Of a DNA stretch of 64,000 bases, positions 1 through 11,741 are shown in pieces. Origin of the DNA: Fomes fomentarius (lineage: Eukaryota; Basidiomycota; Agaricomycetes; Polyporales; Polyporaceae); NCBI GenBank assembly GCA_022606135.1, contig JABYQN010000011.1, forward strand, positions 682,001-746,000. The letters are read 5' to 3'. Numbering within the stretch: position 1 is the first letter of the stretch; every line of letters begins with the position of its first letter. The notes under the pieces were generated by a model that had not been told where the DNA came from, made no database searches, and saw only the letters and a list, made by a program, of their open reading frames with translations. The position numbers were made by a program, and so were the translations under genes.

Positions 1-470
1 GGCTTGAGGTCGCGGTGGGACACGCCCTTCTCGTGGCACGCCTCGAGTGCGTCGATGATTTGGAGGAAGGTGCGCTTGATGGCTGGGGTGTTGTGCAGGT
101 ACGTGCCGCGCTCCGTGATCGCCGTGAGGAGGTCGCCGCCCGGGCAGAGGTCGAGGACTACGAATGTGTAGAATTCTTCCTCGATAACCGCGTGGAGGGA
201 AACGACGTTCGGGAGGTCGGAGACGAGTTTGTGGTTCTCGAACTCGCGCTGTTGCTGGCGTGCGTAAACGGAGCCGCTTGGGTGGCGCAGGAGACACTTG
301 ACCGCGTAGTGTGACGCGCCGTGGGGCTTGAAGGAGATGTCCTCCGCAAGGTAGACGACACCGAATGCGCCGCTGCCGATCTTCTCGAGTAGGCGAAGGT
401 GGACGGGACCGCGGGAGATCGTGAAACCGGTGAAGTTTGGAAGGATTTCGCTCATCTGCGTATGCAGCAT
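1..470 (-). CDS. Ran1/Pat1-like serine/threonine protein kinase, N-terminal part
   Basis: The frame is open without an intron from an ATG at 470 to the window edge, giving about 156 residues of a kinase domain. Visible motifs are the glycine loop GSGAFGVVYLAED, the lysine in YAVKCL, the hinge-like FVVLDLCPGGDL and the start of the catalytic loop, SHRDLKP, where the window cuts it off. The hinge and the region before the catalytic loop (DALEACHEKGVSHRDLKP) fit the fungal Ran1/Pat1/Ksp1-like group, whose members act in nutrient and meiosis control. The subfamily is inferred from pattern alone. A second in-frame Met lies five codons downstream of the chosen start. The C-lobe and any tail lie outside the window. 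Confidence 0.85.
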   Translation of the reverse strand, partial: MLHTQMSEILPNFTGFTISRGPVHLRLLEKIGSGAFGVVYLAEDISFKPHGASHYAVKCLLRHPSGSVYARQQQREFENHKLVSDLPNVVSLHAVIEEEFYTFVVLDLCPGGDLLTAITERGTYLHNTPAIKRTFLQIIDALEACHEKGVSHRDLK

Positions 471-1811
471 GGCGTCGGGTTTGAGGCGAATGCGAGTGAA
501 CTGTGGTAACTGTATAGCGAGTGCGAGGTAGAGTGTGAGTGGGGTTCAAGTGGTCGAAGGGTCGAGTCAAATGACTGCGTCAATTTATGTGCTTACGAGG
601 GTCGGGTGAGGAACGGGAAGAGGAGCTGACCCACCATTGCACAGGAAAGCCGAATTCACGATTGAGAAAGAGTCTGAGGTCTGCGGCATCCGCCCAGTCT
701 CGATCGCCTCTACCCATGCGGAGCAGGTCAGTGTCTCTCAACTTGGAGTGCGGATGTACTGTCGCGTCTCCCGCCCGCCCAAACGGGGCCAGAAGATTCA
801 GGCCGCCCTCTCCGAGGATGGTCTCAGGCCGATAGGGTATACCAACCTATCCCATCGCGCGCTGCAGTCTCCCAAGGCGGATACACAAGCGATCTTGCAT
901 TGGCAATCAGCCCCGCCTGATGGACTGGTCGGCTTCAAGTCGACTGAGTAAGCCACTGTTGTAGATCGCTGGCCTCACGAATGATACGTGGGCTCCAGCG
1001 TGGTGTCACTGCCAATCAAGGCGATATCTTCTCGGTCGGTTTGTAGTGTAGTGATGATGCCAGAGTTGGAATGACGCGCTGTAACCGCATTGTCACAGTG
1101 ACCGTGACCTGCCCAATTCGGACTCGCATATCGATACCTCGTTTCTCCAGACGAACCAACGCCAGTACACGCCATTATAAGTGCGGATGAGTGGGTAGGC
1201 ATCCCATATTCACGTTAGACCCGCAGTTCGCCCGCTATTTGTGCTCCTCCTCCTCGCAATCGCGCGATCGGTATGTGGCCTAGTAGTCACTTAGAGGTTC
1301 ATATAGCAAGTGAATGACGGTGAGCGGAGTGGCGCAGACACGTGAGACAGTGTAGCAGGTAAAAATGGCGATGAGCAGGCTTATAGCTTATCCTCTCCAC
1401 TCAGGAGTCAGGGGGTATGTCGCTCCCCTATACTCAGTGGTATATACGCTCCCGAGCCAGCGTTTCAAGGCTCTCAGTCTGGCACCCCCGACGCTCACGC
1501 TTTCCCACTTCCACTTTCTTGCTCAGGCCGGTGCGGCGTGTGACGTCTCGACTCATATCCTTTACAACTTGGATACCTGATTCTACGCCCGCACGGTATT
1601 TATCCAGGTCACAATAGCATGGAGACGATGTACTCATGTCCGCCTCTCAGTTGTAATGACTCCCCGACCCAATGACATTGTCCAAAAACAGGCAAGGCCC
1701 AGGGTCATCCTCCGGGTCGAACGGCGCGGTCAGCCCCATATATTGGTTCTGCACACTCTTTCCCGTCAAACACTCTCCTCCTTGAATAAATCCGTTACGC
1801 TATCGTCGACC
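471..1811. other. Intergenic region between kinase and coiled-coil gene
   Basis: No convincing gene seen. Open frames of up to 104 codons (for example 637-951 +) have no domain, intron pattern or family resemblance. The proximal end carries a TATA-like CATATATT near 1737-1745, about 70 bp before the start of the coiled-coil gene. Confidence 0.5.
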
Positions 1812-2592
1812 ATGTCAACTTCAGAACGTGAGTAATCACACAACATTGATCTTCATTCTCTCAACTTCTGGCCTGTAGATGATGTCGCTGTATTGATTCG
1901 CACGTTCGGCCAACGTGAGGATCCCAAACTCATGGTCCATCGTAATCCATCACCATCCGTTCTTTACGATGAAACTTGGCTTCGTCAAGTTATCAGGCAG
2001 GAGATGCGAGCTGTTCTACGAGAGGAGTTTCGGGGGGTGAAAGAGGAGCTTCGGGGGGTGAAAGAGGAGCTTCGGGGGGTGAAAGAGGAGCTTCGGGGGG
2101 TGAGAGAGGAGCTTCGGGGGGTGAGAGAGGAGCTCGACAACCTCTGTGCTGACATGCAGGTGAGTAGATTTCAATTCCAGCTCGCGCCATGGTCTTAAGA
2201 CCGTACAGAAGCAAATCAATGCATTCGACAAGAGGATTGCCAGAATCCAGTCGACGATGTCTCTGCACCCTCCTGCACCCTCGGTCCCCTTCCTAGGCAT
2301 TCTGTCTGCACCGCGGGCCCCAGCCCGCACCCTGTCTGTGCCGTCTGTCCCACCCCACACTAAGGGCAATCGACTGCTAGCCTCCATGCGGCAGCGCACT
2401 CCATCTACAGTTGCAGCTGAGGGTCCATCTGTGTCTACCCGGCCCCCACCCCAAATCCCATTGCCCACGGGCGTCACATTTCCTACCTTCGATGAGGTGC
2501 CCGCAGTAGTACAGGACAAACCGGGGTCCAGGAGTGGGACCATCTGGAAAAGGTTTGTAACCCTGTTTCGAAGAAGAACACGTAGTGTCTAG
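1812..2592 (+). CDS. Small heptad-repeat coiled-coil protein, uncharacterised
   Basis: I do not recognise a named family. Three exons fit: 1812-1827, 1879-2159 and 2209-2592, giving 226 residues in one frame. The 16-nt first exon reads MSTSE plus one base, so intron 1 is phase 1; intron 2 is phase 0. After an N-terminal region of about 60 residues come six near-identical heptads (EELRGVK/R), predicted to form a coiled coil. A Pro/Ser-rich stretch follows, and the protein ends in a basic aromatic tail (WKRFVTLFRRRTRS). No signal peptide is obvious. Architecture and the tiny phase-1 first exon match the gene at 20471-21195, so the two may be paralogs. The function is unknown; self-association through the coiled coil is inferred. 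Confidence 0.65.
2021..2135 (+). repeat. 21-bp in-frame tandem repeat encoding heptads
   Basis: About five near-perfect copies of a 21-bp unit (core gagcttcggggggtgaaaga) lie inside exon 2 of the coiled-coil gene. The last copies change K to R. The unit length of seven codons preserves the heptad register, so copy-number change would lengthen or shorten the coiled coil without a frameshift. Confidence 0.9.
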
Positions 2593-2693
2593 GTAGAATT
2601 AGGTCATATGTGATTCCAGAGCTGGTGCAGTACAGCAAGGTGTGAATCGATTGTACAACTTGCAGAACACAAATATATATAATGACCCATGTA

Positions 2694-4729
2694 TCAAAGT
2701 GGTGGAAGGCCGTGTGCAATCCGCTCCAGTGCTGAAGCCGCTTCCTCACGCGACATGCTGTTGAGCACCTGTGCAGCAGTCAACGGAGTTGTTTCCCCGC
2801 CTCCCATCGTGGCATGTACCACCAGGCGTGCAATGACTTCTCCCTGAAAGGGCCCGGGCATGAGCAAAGCTCAACGAGATAGAAAGAGACAAGACAAGGT
2901 GATACTCACCACTTCGACCAAGCAAGCAACGACGATGAGCCTGACGTGACACAAGCCTCGTGAGCTCGGCGTCCAACGAGCAGACGCAACGCACCTACCA
3001 GATGATGATCCACGTAATCCGGTCCATGGCGTTATTGTTCAAATGGTCGTGTATCGCACTCAGCTGCGCGCACACAACAGTGTAATCATCAGGCAACCCG
3101 TTCTTGACGACAGGTCAGAGGACGCATATACTCACCAAATCCTCAGCAACCGCAATCTTCTCGTTCAACACCTGTACCCTCGGCCCGATCTCCATATACT
3201 CCCGCACCGCATCGTACAACGCCTTCAAGCTCGCCTCGTCCCAGAACAACTCTGGGGTATCCAGCACGTTGCTCACGAGGTTCACGTCCCGTCTCAGCGT
3301 GAACAACCGCCCGGTGAGCTTCAGTGCGTCCTTGCGGGAGAGAGCGAGCACGCCGGTTGAGGCGAGTTGTGCCGGAATCGAGCGGGTGCGCGGGGAGGAG
3401 AGGATGCGGTGCGCGAGGGACTCGTAGTGCGCGAGGAGGGTGGATTGCGCGAGCGCGTGCGCGACGGAAAGTTGGAGAAGGTGCGAATGGGTCTTGAATG
3501 CTAAGCGGCTATGAGTTTAGGTGCATACACGGTACTCATAACAGCGAACGTACTGAAGAAGTCGTTATAAATGCGCGGGAATGCGATATTCGGGTCGTGC
3601 TACACGGGAGGTCAACCAACATACAGCCGCAATCGTGATTGGAGGACACATACCGAGTAATGGCATGCCTCCACCTCCCAGTCGTCGTGTGGGATCGGGC
3701 GAGTCATGATAGCCGCACCCTCAATATCTTCCACAATGCCCAGTTCCTGGTCCTCCCTCAAACCGAAGAACACCACCACTCCGTACTCAAAGAAGATCGC
3801 TTCCACAAAGTTCTGTATCTCCTGTGCAGCCGCCCGCCTACTCGACCGCTTTGAGCGTGTCGGCCCGCCCTGTGAGGGAGATGGTGATATAGCGGGGTTC
3901 GAGTCTTCTGGGCTCAAGACGTGCTCGACTTGCAACAGGTGCTGCTCGGAGGATACGGCATCTCGGACCTCACCACTTCCGAGGGAGGGGCGATGTGGGA
4001 GCGTTTCAGGCGACGCGGAGGGCATGTAGCCTTCGATGCGGGGGGAGGTGGATGGGTAGGTAAAGTATGTGCCTTGGTAGCCATCTTCCTCTGCTTCAGA
4101 TAGGCCTGAGCTGGGATCTTCGTTCCCCGTTCCAGTTGAAGTGGGAGGAGCGGACGAGCGGATGTTGGATCCTGGGCCGTAGCCGGGCAGAAGAGGTAGG
4201 TGGTACATCTTACTTCGGAATGAGGGGAAACGAGTTGCATATAATGTATAAGAGCACTTACGACGTACATTGCCTCATCGTAAATCCGAGGCTTGACGTT
4301 GTGCTCCCGCTTCAAGAAGCTCGCCAATAGCTTCATCCTGAAGCTCCCCGCAAGACAATATGCCGTGATCCGTCTGAAACCGGCTTTCTCTCTCTGCTCC
4401 TTGCTCATCCGCTCTCCTGCGTTCTTGTGCTCACGGATTCCCCGGTCTGTCTCGTATCCAAGCAGGTCCTCCTCGTCTTGGTCCGCATCTTGCGGAGGAG
4501 GCTTAGTCTGGGGTGCGGACGGGAGAACGACAAGTTTCTGGGTCGTCTTCGAGGTACGTTGCGTCTTCGCTGCCCCAGTGACTGGGTTCGTCAGAGCCAC
4601 ACCGGACGCTGACGGTCGACGCGTCAGAGTACGTGCGGCGCTGGGTATTTGGCGGCTTCCAGTTCGAGTGCGGAAAGTCGGTGATGCCACAGATGGTGAG
4701 CGGGACGGTTGAGGAGGAGGATTAGACAT
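2694..4729 (-). CDS. RMD1: RMD1/Sif2-type DUF155 protein
   Basis: This is a member of the RMD1/RMND1 (DUF155) family of eukaryotic membrane proteins. RMD1 itself was found through meiotic nuclear division; RMND1 relatives support mitochondrial translation. Exons 4729-4262, 4208-3654, 3599-3554, 3500-3136, then about 3063-3000, a short exon and the last exon ending at the TGA at 2694-2696, splice in frame to roughly 560 residues. The N-terminal 100 residues are Ser/Thr/Pro-rich. Family-typical segments are RRITAYCLAGSFRMKLLASF, FFEYGVVVFFG, HDPNIAFPRIYNDFF, and the helical RLFTLRRDVNLVSNVLDTPE. Near the end, the hydrophobic run ITWIIIWLIVVACLVEV is the expected C-terminal membrane anchor and is split by an intron. 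A long Ser/Pro linker sits between the first two conserved blocks, as in other fungal copies. Confidence 0.85.
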
Positions 4730-5697
4730 ATCAAGTGTCTAAACGGATAGTGGTGTCAGCGAGCCGATCCGAGGGAGGTACTACTGGTAGTTATGGTTGA
4801 GTTGTAGGATATGAACTTGGCAGGGACTCTCGTCCAAATGTTTGGCCCCCGAAAGCCTAAAAAGAGAACTATCGCCGCTACAATGTGTTGGCATCGTAGA
4901 CAAGAGTCCAGCACCGCCCTTTAGGATTAGTGTCCATGTCCATAAGAGCAAGACTCACTAGGGTCGATTGGCGAGTACTTAGTACTTAGAACTTGAAGTT
5001 CAGGTTGAAGACGATGGAGGATCTGACGTTGACGCTCGTTGACGTATAGGTCGTCCCGTAGTGTATAGGGCAGAATTGTTTTGGGCAATTCTGCCGGCAG
5101 ATATGGCACAACGGCAATTGCCAAAGGCGGCAAAATCTGGCAGATATTTGGCGCCCGCGCGAGTCCGTACCACAATTTCTGCAGAATTCTTGCTCTCAAT
5201 TCTAATCGCGAGACTTCCGAAGTGAACTAGAGTGAATTTTACAGACTGATGAGAGTGAATGCGAGACAATGTCGACTAATTGGCCTTTGAGCAGGTGGAC
5301 CCAATCACCCCGTCCGGCGTCTACCTCAGACTACCTGTGGGATGGTCTCAAGACCTTCCAAATCGCCCCGATCCTCTCTTGTCGCATTTTGAAAGCTGTT
5401 AAAAACTTGTTTCTATACTTCCATCAGCTCTACGGGTCACCATATGACGAGAATTGATTGTATGCTCATCGGCGCTTAGGTTTATCTGCCATATTTTGCC
5501 CGCTACCTTCGCCGGCAGAATGGCAATTGCCGCTGGCACATGCCAAATGGCAGAATGGCAGCATTCTGCCTCGCACACTATCGTCCCGGTCGGTCCGAGC
5601 GGTGATCGCCGAGATCAGTTTCTCAGATTCCAGCTAACCGGTTTGTGAAACTTCAACGTTACTTAACTTCCACCACCATCGCGACCCGTCGCCCCTG
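4730..5697. other. Divergent intergenic region occupied by a MITE
   Basis: This 968-bp gap separates the divergent RMD1-like and MAK5 genes. More than half of it is the element at 5059-5580. Without that insertion the shared promoter would be about 440 bp. No other gene is seen. Confidence 0.7.
5059..5580. mobile_element. hAT-like non-autonomous MITE with 8-bp TSD
   Basis: The element begins TAGTGTATAGGGCAGAAT and ends with the inverted ATTCTGCCTCGCACACTA, so the ends are imperfect terminal inverted repeats. Subterminal GGCAGAAT/ATTCTGCC and GGCAATT motifs recur in both orientations inside. It is flanked by a perfect 8-bp direct repeat, TCGTCCCG at 5051-5058 and 5581-5588. An 8-bp duplication is the signature of hAT-superfamily insertion. 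At 522 bp with no transposase-like frame it must depend on another copy for movement. The intact duplication suggests a fairly recent insertion. Confidence 0.85.
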
Positions 5698-8453
5698 ATG
5701 ACATCCTCCGCGCGAGGTCTGAAGAGAAAGACAAAGCCTTCTGCATCCTCCCTTGCGAAGCGGGTCAAGACCAAGCATGTCCTGACTGACGACTTGGCAT
5801 GGAAAAAAGTCAAACAGCCGCGTGAAGCGGACCTTGGAACGGGATTGGATGGGTTCCTGGAGTTGGAGGAAATCGAAGATGTTGATGTTATCTATGAGGA
5901 GACAGAAGGGGGGAAAGTGGCCCTTCTCAAGGTACGTCTGCCCTCATATGCTCAGGAAAGAATGAATACATACCGAGTACATGTAGCATGTCAACGGGAC
6001 CAAAGAAGAGCACGATGGGAAAGATGGAGCAGCAGAGTCGTCGAAAGCGATTTCAAAGGCTGTTGATGTTGATGCGCTGCCAGAACCGGTCGTCTTCGAT
6101 GGTGAGTTCTATCACAAGTCGAGCCCTAACCATTGTTCGAACATCTACCAGGCGAATCACTTCTCTCCTCATGGCATCCGTTCCGCCTTCACCCACAACT
6201 CGGCCGAGCGCTATACGCGAAGAAATTCACTAGCCCGACACCGATCCAAGCTCAAGCGTTGCCGCTCGCACTAAAGGGAAAGGACCTCGTCGGCGTCGCC
6301 GAAACAGTACGTCCAGGGATACTCTCTGAGCATATTCGTCTCACACTCGGTGCAGGGCTCGGGTAAAACATTGGCGTACGGTCTGCCAATCCTACATCAA
6401 CTGCTCACGCAGGCATACTCGCGTCCTATCCCCAAGTCTCACACCAGACGTCCCGTTCGCGCCTTGATCCTCGCGCCGACGCGTGAGCTCGCGCTTCAGG
6501 TCTCCTCCCACCTCAATGCGTGCCTCAACGGTGTACCTGTGGAAGCTCCAGACGACGAGGAAACGACAACGAAGAACAAGGGCAAGGGCAAGGGCAAAGC
6601 CAGGGCGACGGCAGAGGCTGTGGACGACAAGCCCAGGCACCCACCCCTAGTCAGCGTCGCCGCTATTGTGGGAGGCATGTCCGCGCAGAAGCAGCGCCGC
6701 ATCCTCTCGCGCGGGATCGACGTGCTTGTCGCAACCCCCGGTCGTCTCTGGGACATCTTGCAGGAGGTGGGTTCCGCAGTCTTTCATGTCCACAATCGGG
6801 GCCAAGTTCTGAAAGACACCGTAGGACGACGAGCTGGCTAGCCAGATTGAGAACCTGCGTTTCCTCGTCCTTGACGAGGCAGACCGTATGATTGAGACCG
6901 GCCACTTTGCCGAGCTGGACAACATCCTGCGGCTCACTTTACGCAAGAACGAGTAAGTCGGCCTCGCACTCCATAATCGCGCGCTCTCTGAGGTATAGCA
7001 GTGAGGACGTGATCGAACCGGAGAACGGAGTCGGTGGCGAGCCTGAGGACACGAAGGAAGGCGTCAAGGCCGGCGACCTGCAGACGTTCGTGTTCTCGGC
7101 AACGCTCAGCAAGGATCTGCAGAAGAATTTGAAGAGGCGATCTCGTGCACAGAGGAAGAAGAACGAGAAACCCGCGTCCACTTTGGACGATCTGTTATTG
7201 CGCCTCGACTTCCGTGACCCGGAACCAGCAGTGGTCGACATCAGCCCTGTTGGGAGCGTTGTCGCGACGCTCAAAGAGAGCAGGGTCGAATGCCTTGCCA
7301 ACCAGAAGGTGCGTTTATAACGCCTGTGCAACCACAACTCGCGCTCACTAGTGGATTTCATTGTAGGACGTATACCTATACTATTTTCTACTCCGCTATC
7401 CCCGTCGCACTCTCGTATTCCTCTCTGCCATAGACGGGATCCGACGCTTGCTCCCACTCCTCGAGCTGCTCAACATCGCCGCCTTCCCGCTACACTCGCA
7501 GCTCGAGCAACGCCAGCGGTTGAAGAACCTCGACCGGTTCAAGTCCACCCCGAATTCGGTTCTACTGGCGACTGACATCGCCGCGCGTGGTCTCGACATC
7601 CCCGCTGTCGACCACGTTGTGCACTACCAGGTGCCACGCACAGCCGATGCGTACGTGCACCGGAATGGAAGGACGGCGCGTGCGATGAGGCGTGGGTTCA
7701 GCTTGCTGATGTGTGCGCCGGACGAGAGGAGGCTCGTCCGGGCGTTGATGCATAGTCTGGGCAGACGTGCGTCTCTATTCTTCCGCCGCTAGGGTGTGTT
7801 GCGTTATGTGCTAACATGTTACAATTTAGAGGAAGAGGAGATCGCAGAGATGACGGTCGAGCTGTACATGCTCGACAGGCTCAAGGCACGCAGCCAGCTC
7901 GCGCGCGAGATCGACGCGGCGCAGCACAAGTCGAAAAAGGAGAACCACGAACGGAACTGGCTGAGGGAGACCGCGGAGGCGATGGAAATTGAGCTTGATT
8001 CGGACTTGGCTAGGTGCCCCTCCAGCCCTCTCGCTTTCTACCGCCCCAGCTGACGTCATGAATTTTGTTGCGTTTCTAGTGATGATGACTCGGGGCCGTC
8101 GAATCAGCAGCGCAAAGCGGTGGCAGCGAAAGTCGCAGGGCTGAAGGCCGAGCTGAAGGACATGCTCGCGCAGCCGCTTGTTGCACGCGGGGTGTCGACG
8201 CGGTACATCACGTCGGGCGTGCACTCTATCGCGGACGACATGGTCGCAGGCGAATGTGCGTTTTCTCCCCTTCCGTTGTTGAGTGGTTGCTCATTTGTCC
8301 TGCTGGGGCTTCACAGACCACGAGAATATGGTGGGCCTGAAGAAGATCGAGGCGGGAGACGACCTTGTGCCCGCGAAGGTGCGGAAACCGAAGGTCAAGG
8401 CTAAGGTCAAGGAGGAGTACGAGGAGTGGAATGGCATTGGGGCCGACGACTGA
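5698..8453 (+). CDS. MAK5: ATP-dependent DEAD-box RNA helicase MAK5 (DDX24)
   Basis: This is a nucleolar helicase needed for 60S ribosomal subunit assembly in the MAK5/DDX24 family. Ten exons (5698-5931, 5987-6101, 6152-6306, 6356-6766, 6825-6952, 6999-7308, 7367-7766, 7830-8013, 8080-8255, 8317-8453) sum to 749 residues in frame. Helicase motifs appear in order: the Q-motif region ([16 protein letters not shown]), motif I AETGSGKT split by an intron, Ia PTRELA, a GG, TPGRLWD, motif II DEAD, motif III SAT, IV-V with [14 protein letters not shown], and [11 protein letters not shown]. The family's usual insertions are present: a Lys/Gly-rich linker ([13 protein letters not shown]) after motif Ia, and a long insertion before the second RecA domain. 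The N-terminus is basic ([17 protein letters not shown]), likely a nuclear signal. Fungal orthologs begin similarly with a DLAWK-like segment, which is present here. Confidence 0.95.
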
Positions 8454-9462
8454 CGAGCAGCGTTCGCAGCCCGCGTTCAGCACTTGTGCAACTAATATTC
8501 CCAACAGGCAATATGCTTCAATTTGATTGCTTTCACCCATTACTTGGCACAGTTCTCCACTGAGCGACCCTCCTCATTTTTCTTCTTCCTTGGAACCAGA
8601 AGTCCAGAAAACCATAGGTGCGCGTAGATTATGATGCGCCTATGAATATTGTGTGCGGTACTGCAATGTGCAAGCTTCAAGCGCAGTGCCACGACCGCGA
8701 CAGGGTGGCTACTGGAGACATTCGCCGTCTTCGCTCCTTGTTTTCATGAGTCTTATTGCAGACTTCATCCGGCGCCTCACGGAGAACCAGCGGGGAAGCA
8801 CCGTACTAACTTTTACCGCACCTTTTCTTCCATTCCGGACGTGTCCCCGCTTCGAGCGGGATAGGACCGTGCTCATACGGGGCAGGTCGCGATATTGACG
8901 GACGTTAGTTGGATTGTTTGGGAATATCCGCGCCTTCCTTTGATCGACTGGGATGATACCGCTACTCCGATCTTCTCCGTGTCCGCATAATTAGTTGGCC
9001 CTTCGAGTCTCCGGCAAACGTTCATACTGTTCCCAATATCAATCCCCTGTCGGTATCTTCACTTGTGCGGAGTACAGTGGCAATTGAAGCTGATACCTGA
9101 GGTGATTTTCACCGATGGTGCGCGCGTCGCGGACCCATTGATCTCCAGTCTCCTCGGAGGCTTTTGTCTCGCGGTCTCGCGATTTCATATATAAACACGC
9201 GCATCAGAGTGCAGAGTGCCGAGCAAATTTGTGGCTCCGAACTCGTGGACGAGCTACGATATTGCACCTTCCATAAGCGGCAACGTCCGCCGTGCGACAA
9301 GAACGTGAGTCGGAGACTGACTCCATCATCCTTCTCTCTCATCTTACCCTCCATTCTCCGTCTTAGTCCCCACATACTTTGTCTCTCTCTACCCACCATG
9401 TCGTCCCCGCCACCGTCCCCCTCTTCGCCCGGTCGTCGTCTGGCTCGTCCAACGGTGCATAC
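8454..9462. other. Intergenic region with TATA-like promoter
   Basis: No gene seen. A TATA-like CATATATAAA lies near 9186-9195 on the plus strand, about 270 bp upstream of the next start, followed by CT-rich sequence. This is consistent with a promoter and 5' leader for the gene at 9463. Confidence 0.5.
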
Positions 9463-10343
9463 ATGCCGCTCCGCATCTCTAACGTCGCAAACATCCTCGT
9501 CAAAATGCGCAGGCACCGCGGGAAGGCCAAAGAGCACCATATCGAGTCTTCGTCGGGCGACAAGCCACTGACGCACCCGAGCCTCGCGGGAGAAAATGCG
9601 GTGTCGGCGCAAAAGCTGCCCCTCGAGGAGTCGCAGACGTTCGTGTGTCGCGATGGCGTCGATGTCGCGAAGCTGCTGCGCGCGGTGAGGGGGGTGCTGT
9701 ACCAGAAGGCGTTGGATGTGGGTGCGAATGTCTTGGTTGATGAGCAGTACGTATATGCGTTCTTCCGTCTTCTCTGGCCCTCCCCGCGTGCATATCTCTG
9801 TCCTCGCTGCTGAACGTTGATTGCTGACGCTGCGATTGCTTACCAGGTGGGCCTGCACAATCTGCGGACCAAGGCATCGGCCCGACGGGACGTTCAATGT
9901 AAACGTGAGTGTCGCATTCCCTTCCTCGTGCCCCATTCTTCATAGCCAGCACGAGCCGTGCCATGAGTCTCAAGCTCGTCGTTGCCGTTGCTGTTGCCCC
10001 CGCGCACCCGTAGCCTTTCGGGCGCTCCCCTGGGGATCTGCTGCAGCAACTTATTTCCACGTGTACCCTGGCATGCTTCCTCATGGGAGACAAGCAAGAG
10101 AGGCGATACGCCGCCCTTTGCCACTCTTCCGTATCTCCGCAATGCTACGCTCTGCCCGTGGCTGGCGTGATTCTCAATGTCCCACACTCATCATGGTTTC
10201 CACCACTGACCTCGTTCTCCCTGCAGATTCACTATTCTGCCTGTGCGGCACGTTCAGATAAACGCGACCCACAACGCCCAATTGCGATTGAGCACGCGAA
10301 GGACGTCCCGGGGTTGATGACGATCCTTACCAGACTTGGCTAA
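9463..10343 (+). CDS. Small uncharacterised protein, possible Cys-based metal site
   Basis: I do not recognise the family. Exons 9463-9746, 9847-9904 and 10227-10343 join with correct phases to 152 residues. The second and third introns-exon junctions are clean GT-AG. The first part is polar and basic (MRRHRGKAKEHH). The middle looks like a helical domain (DVAKLLRAVRGVLYQKALDV), and the end of exon 1 plus exon 2 contains WACTICGPRH, a CxxC followed later by SACAAR, which could bind metal. The start is uncertain. An ATG at 9398 reads in another frame, and the coding frame is open further upstream without an ATG, so an unseen upstream exon is possible. Intron 2 is rather long at 322 nt. Confidence 0.55.
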
Positions 10344-11741
10344 AGTCGCTCTGATGCATTGTATATTTTCCCTCCCTCACTCCATCTCTTGGCTTTCTGG
10401 CCCTTACGATCGTTCTCCTTTCTTTCCAAGTCACCAATAACATCAGCATTTCCACACTCATGGACCCTTCATGGACCTTGTACCCGTATTGAAAGAGATA
10501 CCGTCATACACGTGCCTAATCGCCTCATTGTACCAGTACCTTCTCACATCCCGCGTCCTTCGTTACGAGCCTCCCATAATCCATATATACGATATCTGTG
10601 TACATCATTCCCGGTATTGAACGTCTTGCAGACGGAGTACTACCTTCCTTTGTCCTTGTACGTATTCTTATAAAACGAGTTTGGACAGTGTACGTATTTC
10701 TCTCCGTTTGACGTTAATATCGCGGACTCTGGTGAGATAGTAACATGCTACAACACCTTAACATCGTCGAGCATCCTCACTCACTCCACACTCTGTGCAC
10801 ACCCCTTGCACGTTCGACTCTAGGAGAGTTCGAAGTAAGAGCACCTATGAAGTTCGTGGTCAGTTTTGATATGTGCATGAGTTCGCAAAGCACCGTTTCC
10901 AGTTGGGTCCGGCTCACATACTCGCGGGGTATGACATCATTTTTGTGGAAAAGTGTCCTCGGGGCATGAGATTGCCTCCTCATGAATCTATACCCGATTT
11001 CACTAGCACTAATACTATTAGTAGGACACGTAGTATCTCTGAGTAGCATCCTCCAGGGATATGCCTTATGATACAGGCCACAGCACTCCACGGTCTAACC
11101 CCCGAGCCTAAGGTTCCAGCTGTGGGCCAGACGGTTGCGATCACTCAGTCCACACCATAATTTTCCTAGCAACTCCTTACACGACATACCTAATCTGTTC
11201 CGACCTGTCGGAATTTTCCCAGAAATGGCCGGAGGATGGTTAACTTGATGGCCTTTCGGATTGGCTGGATGGGTCAAGTTATGATGGCTATTGGCAGGCC
11301 AAAGGATGATGACCTTTTGTTTATGCACCCTTTCCCCGAGATGTGCGGGGGAAATTCCGACATTTTCCATCCGAATTGGAGGAGCATAATTGTGGATAAA
11401 GGAGGTGGTATGGAAGCGGGGAGATCCGAGAAGTGAGACGAGGATGCCACAAGGATACGTATACGTATATGATGCACCATCATTAGGATAACTATTTCCA
11501 TAAGATACTCATCCACGAGGGTACAACACGCTGAGGAAATGACAAGGTGCGTGCGCCAGGTATCTCCAGGCAGGATCCCGACTATCGAAACGACAATGGG
11601 AAGCACGATCTCAGGAGATCTTGAATGAAGTACGGAAACAAGCCCAGCGGAATGACAGCAACGGATAGGATGACAGCAAAGACATGTGGTAATAGCAATG
11701 CGATGATTCGGCGCAGCGACCTGTATCTATCTGTTTGCCAC
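10344..11741. other. Intergenic region between convergent genes
   Basis: No gene recognised. It contains an imperfect inverted pair, tgtcggaattttccc near 11207-11221 and its complement near 11347-11362, with no matching target duplication. It may be decayed repeat DNA. The rest should include the 3' regions of the flanking genes. Confidence 0.4.

Noticed and set aside
11207..11362. Inverted pair around tgtcggaatttt, possible MITE
   Set aside because: Short, imperfect and without a target duplication; left as undetermined repeat-like sequence.
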